Shown here: positions 47,847-60,057 of the stretch, one piece after another | How the letters are laid out: each line of letters opens with the position of its first letter | How positions within the stretch are numbered: the stretch's first letter is position 1 | Origin: Botrytis cinerea B05.10 | Lineage: Eukaryota; Ascomycota; Leotiomycetes; Helotiales; Sclerotiniaceae | Assembly (NCBI RefSeq): GCF_000143535.2 | Contig: NC_037315.1 | Location: 620,001-684,000, forward strand | Length of the DNA stretch: 64,000 nucleotides | Direction of reading: 5' to 3' | Position numbers and translations under genes: made by a program | The notes under the pieces: generated by a model | Databases searched by the model: none | Told to the model about the DNA's origin: nothing | The model's input: only the letters and a program-made list of their open reading frames with translations

Positions 47847-50800
47847 CAATGATTGTATCCTTTCCTTTCTTGCCACACACGATATTACGAACCTTCTATT
47901 TTCACCTTCAGAAACATACAGGATTTGCACGTTTTCACCGCAATTTAGGTGGACGTTGGAGTTTACAGCGAATCATCTCAGATAATACCCTTCCCGAAGA
48001 AGCCAGATTTTAATTGAAAGATTTGGGACTCAACCATAAAAAGCACTCGGAATGAGTATCATATATTCATCAACACTTGCCAAATTAATAATGGTAATTT
48101 GTCATATGACTACAACAATCCTTGGCGTGGCTAGTTCCGGCAAACCTTTTCATTTTTCGTTTCAAACTGTATTCATAGATTTTACCTGCACACGCAATCG
48201 CCTTGTTCAACATTGGATGAGATGCTCAAAAGAGACCTCTTTCATTCTTTGAACTTGTTATTAAGATGCATATATGTGCTTAGTGGAGGTGAGAGGAAAT
48301 AGGTTAAAAAGCAAACGGTGGATTGTACATACATTGGGGATTGAAGATTAATTCATCTCGAAAAACTTCTGGCTTGTTAATGAGTTGCTGGGATGGGTGT
48401 AAATGGATAGGAATATGAATCCTGGGATATTCCAGTGAAACATAGGTAAATGGACATACAATATTAAATATTAAGAATTTAGTGTGTATTAATTGATATT
48501 TGAGCTTAATGTGTGAGTGTGAGTGTGAGTGTGAGTGTGAGTGTGAGTGTGAGTGTGAGTGTGAGCTGAGTCTCTTAGTAGTGGATTTGATCAAGTGGGA
48601 TAAATTTGAATACTATTTTAGGGGGCTGATGTGTGGGTAAGAGGGATGAACGATGAGAGATGAGAGATGACAGTGTGAATACTTTAATATTTTTGAATTG
48701 GTTAAACAAAATATTTGAGCGTCTATGTAATTCTTGTCGCTCTATCACAGTCAACAGCGTAGAAAATACAGTTGTAGATATACAATGATATGCACACATG
48801 GAATCACTCACAAATTTCCTACCTTCAAATTGTTGTCGATTCGCTAATTTTTGCGATTCTTACGCGAGTTGAGTATTGCGACTTCTCTTATTCATATTTT
48901 TACTTCCATTTAGCTCGCAACTGGTGAGATGATGTCACACTTCTGTCAATACTTGAACGCATTATACGATGGAAAGGATGGTTTGTTTGTTTGTTCGTTC
49001 GTCAATGTTTCACTTGTGAGTAGAGTAGAATAGAGTCAGTGTCGAGATTGAGAAGAGGCCTAGGGATCACGAGGGTGTTGGAGAGGTTGGAAAGGTTGGA
49101 TTCGAGTCATTCGCTAGCTGGTAGTGTTGAGTTTTGGTCTTGATAATGTGTGTGTGTGTGTGTATATTTGTATTTATATACTAGAGGAAATCTCACGTGT
49201 AGTTTCTCGGTTCGATATATGGATTGGTTGTAAATTGGACCAATTGATGCTGTTGTGGGGGTGTTTTGATCGGGAGTTGGAGTTGTGTTATGAGGAGGAG
49301 TAGAATTTGGGGGTTACTCGGTATAGTCAGTTGGCAAATACTCGTCTTTCATTTTTTGCTTGTGGGTTCTTTTTTTTGGTTGTTTGTTGTTGGTTGTTTT
49401 AATGTATATATATGAGCTATGAGCATCAATTCTTGATCAATATTATTTCGTGGGTGTGTGAATAGATAGATGACCGTGACAAGAAGAAAAGTTTACGTTG
49501 AATTATGCCTGGATTGGCGGTGAAGAGAAATGGTTAAAGAGTATTGCGGGAAAATTATCCTGCAAGTAAATGGATCTCTTTACTTTGCTAGTTTGATGGC
49601 GGATACTCTCAATAGCTGGGTGGTTTATGTAGGAGTGGTAGACTTTGTGGATTAGAGAGAGAGAGAGAGAGTACATGCGCTTTTCTAATATTGGATTGAG
49701 AGATCAAGCATGTGGATGGATCTGCGAGTGCAAGATCTAAAACTCGGTTGATAATTTATTACATGCTAGGACTCATGGGGAGTCATAGAAAAGGACTGTT
49801 TCCCTGTTAGCTTGAGGTGTGAGTATGACGATTATTGAAAAAAGGTGTTTTCAGACTCTATGCTATGAACTGTCTGGAGTCGCGGATCTAGAGGGGTTTG
49901 AATTCTAATACTGTGGTATACTCATAGTGGTATTGATCTCGCAGTGTGATTATGAAATCTTATATGAGAAGTTGTTGAAGTTGGCGCGTAATGCCGACGG
50001 TGATGATGATGATGATAGAGGAGAGTTCTTCACAATGATAAACGACATCGTTCTCGCTTGTTATTTTCAAATTTATGAATATAATAGAAAACTTCATAAC
50101 AACACTGTGAGGAGTTGACTCGGTAGTAATAGTGAATAACCCTAAATCAGTTTTCAAAGAAGAAACCACAGCTTTGAAGATTCTCACTTGGGAAGTAATC
50201 TGTATGATCTAGTTGTCTATGACAGCCTAGTAGAGCTAATGGGAGAACTTAAATCGCTCCTTGTTACATCTTTCTTTACAACATGCTAGATCACAATATC
50301 CTCGATCATCAAATCTTGAGATTATCATGTGGTGAAATTTGGATTTCCGTCGTATATCGAGATTTAGCGAATGAAGAGGTGTAAATTGACCACGATTGTG
50401 CTTTGATTTGAATTTTCAGCTATAATTGAACTTTTGTTGAATATATTATATTGTCTGCATTGAGAAAATGGGGGTGGTTATTCAATGAGATACGATACTC
50501 ACTCTTGAATGAGGGGATTGATTGGGAGAAAGGGGGGGCACTGTCTTTGTGGGAATATCGATCTAATACTCCTGTAAGGGTGTTACGATCATTCAATAAT
50601 TGTTGTCGTTTATAGTTACTAATGCTTTTGGTTGCAGTTCTTCTGTCATTGAGGCCACAGGTTGACGAGATGTTTCTTCGTTCTCTTGAGATCTGACTTG
50701 ATTTTTTGGAAACAAATGCTGGTTTTCAGACTAGCACGATTGAACCTGTTGGTTTTGTATGTCGTTTTTGCCATCAGGCATTGTTTAGATTGAGTAAAGA

Positions 50801-51028
50801 AATAGTGCTATTTTATACTCACGCGGATACCATGGAAACCAGGGTACCCTCCCAACATATTGCTTAGTATGGAGGCATCCAAGACTGCAGACTTATAAGC
50901 TTGTGGGTTTCCTCAAAGCTATGCTTTCAAGCTCAATAAATCACTATATAAAGTTACCAAAGTAACAACAAGAACGACTCTACTCGTACTTATAATTCAC
51001 AGGTTTTTATTATCAACTATCCATCCAA
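47847..51028. other. 3.2-kb gene-free region
   Basis: AT-rich, with a (GTGTGA)n repeat and a GT run near 49147-49164. ORFs here are short and lack coding character. Convergent 3' ends of the Wsc and dioxygenase genes lie at its margins. Confidence 0.55.
48511..48564. repeat. (GTGTGA)n hexanucleotide repeat
   Basis: About nine perfect copies. Confidence 0.9.
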
Positions 51029-52204
51029 TCATTTATAAGTCCTATCCCTAAACCCTCCAATAACTTCCACCGTCCTCGTTCCATCCTCCGCATCTTGATA
51101 CAATCCCTTTGCAAGATCTGGATTTAACTGTAATCTCTGCTTTGCTCTAACCCACTCCTCCATCGTGATTTCCTTCTCAAATCTCGGCTTCACACCCGCC
51201 TCCTTCAACACCGGAGAATCCAGAATCGGCTTCAAAATCGTGTCATTATGCGGTCTCGCAAAATACAAAAGTCCCGTGCGTTCATACTCCCACTGATCCT
51301 TGGGTGGCGCGACGACTCGATGAATCGAAGATTTCAACCAGCCGCCTGTGAGATGCGAAATTGTATCTGCGAGGTTTACGGTAATGGTGCCCGGCTGTGC
51401 GGATACCCAAGTCCAGTTTCCATCGTCGCCGAGGATTTGGAGTCCGGCAACGGGTTGACGGAATAGAAGTGTTACGGTGCCGAGATCGGTGTGGCCGGTT
51501 GTTTGGCCGTAGCCGCTGGCTTCGTGTTCCTCGGGGGTTCGCTTGTGGTAGATCATGTAGCGGAAATGATCTTCGCTTTTCTTGTCGTAGGTGTGTTGGT
51601 TGACGAGATATTCTTCGTCTGGGAGTTGGAGAATGATGGCAAAGAGACGGAGTAGGGGAAGAACAACGTTGGAATGTAGGGCTTTGGAGAAGACTTCGAT
51701 TTCGGGGAGATGGGCTTGCACGAGAGGAGGTTGGGCATATTTGCCTTCGAAATCTTTGGTGAATTTGGGAATGTTGTAGATCTCGATATTGTCCTTGACC
51801 TTCCCAACTTGATGATGATTGTTTCGTCGCCAGCCGTTGTAATCCGCGTTTGCGTAGTCAACTTCGTACTTGGCTTTCTCGTCCACGGGAAGTGTGAAAA
51901 AGTTCTTGGCGAGTGTGAATTGACGATCTACTTGATCTTGAGAGAGGCCAAAGTTCTTCACATAGAAGAAACCAACATGGTGGACAGCATGCTCAAGTTG
52001 CTTGGCGAGACGTTCTTTTCCACCTTCATTGTTGAAGTCTGAGAGGTCTAGAGTCACGAGTTCGGCCCAGGGAAGATCTTCTTTGGTCTCAGGTGGATGT
52101 TCGTACTTTGGAAGGTGATCAAAGTCGTATTGTTTTGGATCTTGAAGGGTTTGAGTGACCTCTGGAGCCGATGTCACGACAGTCTCGGTTGTGGTAGTAG
52201 ACAT
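51029..52204 (-). CDS. 2-oxoglutarate/Fe(II) dioxygenase, isopenicillin-N-synthase-like
   Basis: 391 residues from the ATG at 52204. A 50-bp intron (52218-52267, GTAAGT donor) probably sits in the 5' leader. The N-terminal DIOX_N-type region (VTLDLSDF, HVGFFYVKNFGL) is followed by the 2OG-Fe(II) core. Metal ligands are H238 and D240 in GHTDLGTVTLLF and H295 in SSIHRVV. The 2-oxoglutarate-binding Arg is about R309, before GLLYFARP. All key residues are present. By family such enzymes hydroxylate or desaturate small molecules; the substrate is unknown. It is divergently paired with an MFS transporter gene. Confidence 0.9.
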   Translation of the reverse strand: MSTTTTETVVTSAPEVTQTLQDPKQYDFDHLPKYEHPPETKEDLPWAELVTLDLSDFNNEGGKERLAKQLEHAVHHVGFFYVKNFGLSQDQVDRQFTLAKNFFTLPVDEKAKYEVDYANADYNGWRRNNHHQVGKVKDNIEIYNIPKFTKDFEGKYAQPPLVQAHLPEIEVFSKALHSNVVLPLLRLFAIILQLPDEEYLVNQHTYDKKSEDHFRYMIYHKRTPEEHEASGYGQTTGHTDLGTVTLLFRQPVAGLQILGDDGNWTWVSAQPGTITVNLADTISHLTGGWLKSSIHRVVAPPKDQWEYERTGLLYFARPHNDTILKPILDSPVLKEAGVKPRFEKEITMEEWVRAKQRLQLNPDLAKGLYQDAEDGTRTVEVIGGFRDRTYK

Positions 52205-53008
52205 GATGTATAAAATCCTGCAATGAATGATGATTATGGTTTCGATCAATTGGCGACAATGACTTACAATTCATCAAGTTCTTAAGTATTAGCCATATCT
52301 CCATTTTCGGCAATCCGGCACACCACACTGCATCTCTCGTTTTGTGGTTATGAGATACCTCCAGAATTTCGTCATCTGCTCCCCGCATGACACCATCACC
52401 AAATTGGGCGCTCAACCCCAATGAAATGACGATCATCCACCATGACTGCGGCAACTAGTAGATTGATTTGTGCCATTATCGCTGATGCTTATCAATCCAT
52501 GGCGTTAACAAGCTCTATTGGCGTGTCCATATCTTAAATTCTCCGGTCCGGATATAAAACCGGGGTAATTGTGGAATCGTCTAATCGAGGGGGTTCATAA
52601 TGCAACACAACGACAATTCTTCCAGATGTCACGTCAAGCAGACTAAGATGATAGACGTATCTAATAAGTGGGATAAATGCTCGCCCGCACCTGAAGCATG
52701 AATTCCAGAAAGTGATACATCCATTAAAAGTTACGTTCGAGTCTTACGAGGCGTTGGGATCAGATAACAATGACTTCTTTAATTGGAGAGAATGCGAGAA
52801 TACCCAAAAGACGAATGATACTCGCTGATGTCGCCATATGATATCCATTAAACGAGCGTAAAATCTAGATCCACAAATCTGAATGGTCGAGAATGGGTTC
52901 GAGATGGCGAAGTGTTTGAGAATCATATATATGTAAAAGCCAATCGAAACTTTTAAAAAATACACCCACGTTAAATTCGGACTCGATGTTATTTCCTGGT
53001 AATCGAGA
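52205..53008. promoter_or_regulatory. Shared divergent region between dioxygenase and transporter
   Basis: 804 bp separate the two opposed start codons. It contains the leader intron of the dioxygenase gene (52218-52267) and presumably both promoters. No specific site is claimed. Confidence 0.5.
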
Positions 53009-54604
53009 ATGATCATGTCCGAAATCAAAGAGAAGGGTCTCGGGTCAGATATTTTACCTACAGATGCGACCTCAACAGATGGCTCGATAACATCGCCATC
53101 GCCACACCAAAACGCCAGCATCGAAGCTCCACTCAGATCATGGGAAAGGCCTGGATTCAAGGGTTCTTTCCGTCGCTTTCTAAGAAATGTTCAAGGCTAC
53201 GTCTGGGACGATCCAGACAAACCAGCCATCGAGAAACGTTTCCTCCTCAAACTTGATTTCTTCCTCCTTACCTATGGCTGCCTCGGATACTTCTGCAAGA
53301 ATCTCGATCAAGCCAATCTGAACAACGCCTATGTTTCCGGCATGCAAGAAGCTATCAATATGAAAGGCAGTCAGCTGACATATATGGGAAATGTCTTTAC
53401 TGCTGGCTATGTGATAAGTCAAATCCCGGCTGTCATTCTAGTGACGCATGTTCGGCCATCGATTTTGATTCCTACGCTTGAGGTTCTCTGGTCTATCTTT
53501 ACGTTCTGTAGCGCAGCCGTTACCAACGTGTCACAGTTGTACGCGCTGAGATTTCTCATCGGACTTTGTGAAGGAGCTTTCTTTCCGTGTATCATCTATG
53601 TGATTGGCTCATGGTATACAAAGCAAGAGCGAGCGAAGCGTGTAACATTATTTTATTGTACCGCAACATTAGCCACAATGTTCAGTGGCTACCTCCAAGC
53701 AGCAGCTTATGATAATTTAAGCGGACATCTTGGTCATGCTGGGTGGCAATGGCTGTTCATCATATGTGGTACCATCAGTCTTCCTGTCGGCGTCATTGGA
53801 TATTTTTTCAACCCCGATTTCCCCGAAACCACTCGAGCTTTCTATCTCACAAAGGATGAAATCAAACTAGCCAAAGAACGACTAGTTCGTGATGGGTACA
53901 ACACTCTAGGATCGTCAGCTTGGGACAAGAAAAAGCTCTTTCGAATGATGACACAATGGCAATTTTGGGTCTTACCGTTCGGTTATTTCTTCATCCAAGC
54001 GAGTCTTCCATCCCAACAACCGGCATTTGCATTATGGTTGAAGGCGAAAGGAAACTCGGTCTATGATAGGGATGTTCTTCCAACGGCTCAGGCCGGCATT
54101 GGTGTGATTGTTCAAGTTGTAGCCGCCATGATTTCAGATTCTAACCTTTTACACGGAAAACGTTGGCCACCGATACTAGTAATGCAACTTGGAACATTCT
54201 TCAGCGCGGTTGTGCTAGCCATCTGGACTGTACCTATCAAACTGAAATTTGTTGCATTCTATCTTGCATATTTCTCAGCCGGTGTACCGGGGATTTGGTT
54301 CTCTTGGTATCCAGATCTTATGTCCCATGATCACGAGATGAGAGGATTTTTGATTGCGACGAGTAATATGTTTGGTTATATCATGCAGATTTGGTACTCG
54401 GATGCAGTATGGAGAACTGCAGAAGCGCCTGAATTCCGTCCGGGTTGGATTGCTGCAGCAACTTTTGGGGGAGCGACTGCTTTGACAGCGTTATTGACGA
54501 GATTTCTTGAAAGGAGAGATGAGAGAAAAGGAATTGGAGCTTTTGGTGCTAGACCAAATGACCTGGAAAACTCGAGGGCTGTAGGCTCAACAGAAATTCC
54601 GTAA
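53009..54604 (+). CDS. MFS transporter of the anion:cation symporter (Dal5/Liz1-like) family
   Basis: An intronless 531-residue frame; a second ATG two codons on could be the start. After a charged N-terminal tail of about 70 residues, about twelve hydrophobic segments follow. Family markers include DQANLNNAYVSGMQ, RFLIGLCEGAFFPCIIYVIGSWYTKQERAKR and GWQWLFIICGTISLPVG, then PDFPETTRAFYLT in the central loop. By family it imports small organic acids or vitamins (allantoate, pantothenate, nicotinate, biotin type) with protons at the plasma membrane. The substrate is not decidable. The divergent dioxygenase suggests linked uptake and oxidation. Confidence 0.9.
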   Translation: MIMSEIKEKGLGSDILPTDATSTDGSITSPSPHQNASIEAPLRSWERPGFKGSFRRFLRNVQGYVWDDPDKPAIEKRFLLKLDFFLLTYGCLGYFCKNLDQANLNNAYVSGMQEAINMKGSQLTYMGNVFTAGYVISQIPAVILVTHVRPSILIPTLEVLWSIFTFCSAAVTNVSQLYALRFLIGLCEGAFFPCIIYVIGSWYTKQERAKRVTLFYCTATLATMFSGYLQAAAYDNLSGHLGHAGWQWLFIICGTISLPVGVIGYFFNPDFPETTRAFYLTKDEIKLAKERLVRDGYNTLGSSAWDKKKLFRMMTQWQFWVLPFGYFFIQASLPSQQPAFALWLKAKGNSVYDRDVLPTAQAGIGVIVQVVAAMISDSNLLHGKRWPPILVMQLGTFFSAVVLAIWTVPIKLKFVAFYLAYFSAGVPGIWFSWYPDLMSHDHEMRGFLIATSNMFGYIMQIWYSDAVWRTAEAPEFRPGWIAAATFGGATALTALLTRFLERRDERKGIGAFGARPNDLENSRAVGSTEIP

Positions 54605-56279
54605 TAATTATTTACTAGATAGACATCAATAATTATAATAATATACTACACTTTATAGACCCACTTACTTTAATATTCTAGCTATCTCCATCTAAATGCC
54701 TGTCCTTTGTCAAAGATGGTACCAGTTTTAAAACGAAATTCAAAACCATGATCCGTTAGATGCGCATCAGAGAACTCACCAATCATCTCTTGTATTATCA
54801 GTCTGCAAAGTGGCTTCTCTTGCTATTTGTTGCATATTACTCCTGTGAAAAGCACGCTGTCTTGTGCTTGTGAGAAGTCTAGCCCGTGCCGTAAAGAGGC
54901 CTTTTAAGAAGATCTCAGACTTCGGGACCACTTTCATGCCTTCTTCAAGTGGTTAAGCCTATAAGAAATTTAATTGTGGCTAATATAAGAACCGAAAGCA
55001 ATGTCGGCTAAGGACAGTATACATAGGTACAAGTGATACTTTTGATAATTTGACCCACAGCAGATCAATCCCATTCCAGAAACTGGTCTGATACGCTACT
55101 CTTAGATATGAACAGCAGAAAGTAGTGGTGATTGGGTTCAAAGTTTCTTGTTAATTCTTTCGGATCGAGCATGGTGTTCAACATTCTCAGATAATCTGCC
55201 TGTGATCGTATTAGTAGACATCTCGAAGCCGTGAGTGCTTGATCCGATTGTCATATTTCAATTTTTGACTACCTAGGTATAGCGAGTAAACTACAAGAAC
55301 GGCAGTATTTTAATCCAACAGTGATATTACCACAGCATTCTCTTATTTTTTAAGTATTCCAGAGAAAATCCGATTGTATCAACGAACATTCCATATTGTA
55401 AATTGAAGCTCGGCATCGAAAACCCGAGCAACAGTCTCTGGCTTGGTAATGAGAATGCCAGATTAGGGAAACCGGCCATCTTTTTTTCCTGAAATTTCGA
55501 GCTGTTATCACATATGTGACTTTAGATCATTACGAACTTCACAAATTGATATATAGAGCAGCGAGTATTAATCTACCAAACACAATCGCAAACGTCAGAC
55601 ATCGTAGGAACCCTCCCTCAAAACCCTGGAAACTTCGAAGATTCGCAGTCTCCTTCGAGTGAAAGATACGGAGCACCGCATAGATGGCATCTTTTCACTA
55701 TTCATAGATGCATATCAGAAGGAAAACAAGCAAAAAAGATTATAAAAGTTTGCCAGATTTGAGGAAAGAAGGAAGTAGGCAGCATTTTAACTTACTACGC
55801 CGCTTGTGTGCATCACCCAGCATATGTGGATCAAACACGTGGAGCGCAACGAAACATGATAGTAGCACTTCACTAATGAGAGACCAATTTTTGTGTTTTT
55901 GAAAAACAAAAGCTTGCTGCAAGGACTCTGATATTATTGTGATTATGGAAGCTTGAAAGAATGGTCAATATATAGATGTAGTACTCAGAGAATAATGTGG
56001 TGTTTGAGCGAACCACCGACTACTGAGTGATATTCAATACATACTACATAGCATCTTTCATCAATCAAAAGAAGTATAGTGACAAGCAAGCAAACGATGC
56101 ACGAAGAAACCAAGAAAAGTGAATACTTTCACCAATCACACCTTCATATGAACAAACCACCAAACTATCAACCTGTCGAAAAGCAAGCCCCGAACCCGAA
56201 AAAGAATGGGGAAATCCAAAAACGACAGATCAAACTCACAATTAAAACCAGAGCCAAAACGCACAAAAGAATACATCCT
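54605..56279. other. Gene-free spacer
   Basis: AT-rich. Only short ORFs without coding character. Confidence 0.55.
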
Positions 56280-56371
56280 GCTTGGTGGGGAATTCGAATC
56301 CCCGTTTCCTGCGCACTCTGACAATATTTTCATCTGGGAGGCAGACAGGTTAACCACTACCTCAACCAAGC
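56280..56371 (-). tRNA. tRNA-Gly(CCC) with a 21-bp intron
   Basis: The minus strand folds as a full cloverleaf. The 7-bp acceptor GCTTGGT pairs with ACCAAGC. The D stem is AGGT/ACCT, the anticodon stem TCTGC/GCAGG (one G-T pair), and the T stem GGGGA/TCCCC with loop TTCGAAT. The anticodon loop is C-T-CCC-A-C after removal of a 21-base intron (56314-56334) at the canonical site one base 3' of the anticodon. The mature length is 71, as usual for glycine tRNA. Confidence 0.92.
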
Positions 56372-57729
56372 TTTCTACCACTGAACCAGCGTGAGGAGTT
56401 TGATGCAAATTATTAACGTTTGATGGGTTTCTTACCATATATTCGGGAGAAGAAGGAAGGAAGGAGTGAATAGTATGTCTGTTTGTGTGAGTTTGTAGAG
56501 TTGAGATGAGAAGGTGGTGGATGGTGGCTGACGTAATGGAAGGATGGAGGGATTTAAGTCGCTTGACTATCTATTCGGCAAGATGTCTGTAAGTGGATAT
56601 TGAGTGGAAAGTATCAATTCTCAGGAGTGGAGTGAGCCATTGTGGATGGAGTTGTCTTTGTTGCTGAGGAAGGAGCAATTGTGAGAAAGAGACGGGGAAT
56701 TGTTCGATCTACTGCTCACCTGACCTCTTGCTCACTTCACCAACTATCTACATTCAACAAAACAGTCTGATGTTTTAGTTTGGATATCACATAGATTTCT
56801 TGGAAATCTCAAATCCAGCTCCATACTGTGGAAACCAAGCACACCACTTCAATGTAAAGAGGCAGGCTCTAATGATATGCAATGCATTCTCTTGCTTCTT
56901 CCACAGATTTCTACGTTACAGTACACACTCGAGTCCTCGCATCTCACTATCCTAATGAGCCCTCACAAACTACCACAACACTCTCTTCCATCATTGAATA
57001 CATGCTCTACTCAATATTTACCATCTCACATCAAAGCCCATCAGGAACTACCACTACAGGTAGAAGAGAAAGACGCACTCCTCAACTCCTCAACTCAACC
57101 TCCAAAAGTATCGAACTCTCACCAAAGACCAACAACTACCCTCCAGCAGAAAACATACAAGTAAACACAGACAACCCCAAGAATTCCAGGACCCGATAAC
57201 TTACAAGAACACTCCACTCATTCCACACTATCCACTCCATCCAACCCCATCCCGAAAATTCAACACGGCCTATAATCTCCTCTACACAAAAGACTACTCA
57301 ATCCCATAATGCAAGTAGACACACACACAATAGAATCCACAGACAGCACTTGCTTTTACATATCCTATCATCACCATCTCCCGGAAGGAACTTTGCTTGA
57401 CTTTTCTCTATTGATATCCTCGGTAATATTGCTTCCGCCTTCACAACCTGATCATATCACATCACATCACATCCCTATCACCATTATCCAGGAAGGACAT
57501 GAATTCCGAATCACCATTTCTGAATCGCATCGACTATGAATCACTGCACATCGTGCAACATACTACGAAAAATCAATTCCATTCCTTTAACCTAACCGGC
57601 CATGTATCATTCCTTGTCATATCATTCTATAATCCATCATATATCCATCAAGTAATCATCAATCCATCAAACATCCCTAAACCCACCAATCTTCCACCCC
57701 TCCCTTTCCCCTTCTGAGCCTCTCACCCC
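56372..57729. other. Spacer, no supported gene
   Basis: Open frames at 56882-57199 and 57309-57539 on the plus strand are Ser/Thr/Ile/His-rich in an A/C-rich, G-poor tract and look like non-coding sequence. Nothing else is seen. Confidence 0.45.
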
Positions 57730-60057
57730 CTAAACCTCTCTAACCCTATCCCTCTCCCTCCACATACACAAGCCCTCCAAGAATCTCCCCACATCCCCCC
57801 TCACTCCGTCTCTCACCGCATCCTGCATATCAATGCCATAGCGATCCCTATATTCCCTCTTCACCTCCTCCAAATGCTTGCGATCCCAATGATATCGCAC
57901 CAATCGACTGATCAACAATTCCGTCTTGAGCGGATCGCGCGTCGAGAGCGTCAATGCATGATGTACCAATAGTGCATCACGAACTGGTTTATTGATGATT
58001 CCGTTGAGGATGTGGGCGAGAAGTTCACCCTAAGAGAAGATATTAGTTACATATACTAGAAAGAAGAAAAGGGTGGACAGGCGAGAGAAAAAGATGCGGG
58101 TAAGAAAAAAGATAGAAAAGAATATACATACCACAAGATTCGTACTCTTCGCCAACATTTCCCTCGCAAAATTCTTTCCGAATCTCTCCTCGTAACCCCT
58201 CAACACCTCTCTCAAATGTGTATCACTCCTCGTACAAACAATCTCAATCATTCTCGTCTCGCCTCCCCGCTCACTCGTGACGCATTTCTCCAACTGTCTA
58301 ATATCCTCTCGGAGCAAGTCCCCATCAATTCTTCGACTCTCCTCCATTTTCTTCTCTTCCAGCACAAGGAGCACCGCTTTCTTGAACTTATCCTCCTTGA
58401 GTTCTTTTTCCATGCATTGTCTTAGAGAGTCTCTATATTTCTTATCATTAAATCCATCCTTGATCTTCTCGATTTCGCGATTCGATCGTCCCATTAAACT
58501 TTCAATGAGTAGTTCTCTGCGAGATTTCTCGCCTTGGTACCAGAAATTAGCCCAATAGGCTTCACTTTCCCATCGTCCCAAAGCAACTGCATAGCATGCT
58601 TTCATTAAACTTGGATCTTCATCTTTGAGACGGAGCTTGATATGTTTAGCGATATTAACACCTTTTCTATCATGGCCCGTTTTGACAATCTTCTTATACT
58701 CAGCGCGAAGATCGAGTATTTGCTCGTGTGTCAGGCCCGGAAGAATGGTAATAAGAGGCTGAACATCCGGAGCACGATTTTCGCCCTTGAGTGCATCACG
58801 GAGAATCTCAGCTTCATCTTGAGAATCGTGGAAGCGGGCTGTGCGGCGGAAAGAATCTCCACCAGAGGGAGACAAGGGAGAGAAAGTCTCGGAGATATCA
58901 GAATGTGATGTGACAACCAGCATTGGCGAAGGCATGGGGGATATAGATTGATATGTTCCCTTGTATGATTCGAGGAGAGGGGAATTGGGAGCATTTGCCA
59001 AGCTGAGAGAGCCTGAATGGGAATGACCGCCAGGCGATAAGCTCAAGGAGCCATGTGACGAGTGGCCTAAATGACCACCGGTATTGATGCTTAGGGTGTT
59101 GAGTCGATCACTCAATCTAGCAGGATTTGGTGAGGCATCGCGGCGACGTGCTCCAGGATCGACATTAACGACTGATTCAGAGACCAAGCGAGAGCTACTG
59201 CTTCGAGCTGATGAACTTTCGTGTCTATGATGTCCATGTGGTGAAGAATCCCTGTGGCCGTGAGGTCGAGCTGAAAGTGGAGGACTTCTCTCTCCAGGGT
59301 GTTCCCCACTAATAACTGTTTTCCTCGTGGTGCTCGAATAGGATATCTTTTCACCCGTGTGCGAATATTTGTACTGCGGGGAGTCGGCATATCTGTGTTC
59401 CTCATCCCTCTTGCTATACCCTGAGAATTGTGACCCAGCTGGAGACTGAACATGAGATTCATGACCCATACTCAAGCCACCCGAGATAGCTGCATGATGA
59501 CTGCCCACCCCCGCAGAAACTTTGAAGCTCGCTGATCTCTGACGACCATGACTATCTTCAGTATATCTGTGTGTGTCTCTCTCATATTCATGGTCGCGGG
59601 GCGAAGCTAGTCGGTCACTGTGAGTACTAAAGGTACTATAGGTAGGAGTATGGATGTCCTTTCCATAGCCAGCACTTCGAGGAACAGCTGCTGGCGATGG
59701 ATCGCGGGATCCGTAAACATTGATCTTCGCTGGGGTGCCAGGTTCATATCCCTCTCCATATGCCAAATTGTCAAACTGGGCAGGAGTATGCAATCTCTCA
59801 TTATCCCTATCCCTCTCTGTATATTTCACCTCATCGATCTTCAACGTGTCAGGTATACCGGAACTGTCAACCTCTCCATATCTCGAAGCACCAAACCCTG
59901 CTGCGGGGTTCGCACTTGCATTTCTGAATCTGCCGGTGCGAGGCTCTTCATACCCGTATCCATCCACTTGATCATATCCAGATCTCGAACGAGATCTTTC
60001 GCGTCCGGGGCTCTTAGACCTACCCCTCAGTTGTAATTCTCGCGGATCGAGCGACAT
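57730..60057 (-). CDS. Fungal annexin with a long disordered N terminus
   Basis: Exons 58132-60057 and 57730-58029, joined in phase 0 across a 102-bp intron, give 741 residues. Residues 1-420 are of low complexity: Arg/Ser-rich at the start, then Ser/Gly/His/Tyr-rich with SHSGSLSL-type repeats. The C-terminal 300 residues are annexin-like helical repeats (ITILPGLTHEQILDLRAEYKKI, LLIESLMGRSNREIEKIKDGF, VLRGYEERFGKNF, DALLVHHALTLSTRDPLKTELLISRLVRYHW). By family, annexins bind acidic phospholipids, often with Ca2+. Fungal long-tailed members lack several type-2 Ca2+ sites, and here the GXGT-type loops are poorly kept. It is probably a cytosolic membrane-associated protein. Confidence 0.88.

Noticed and set aside
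56882..57539. Open frames of 105 and 76 residues on the plus strand
   Set aside because: No domain and no good start or splice context. The sequence is A/C-rich and G-poor, like an untranslated region.
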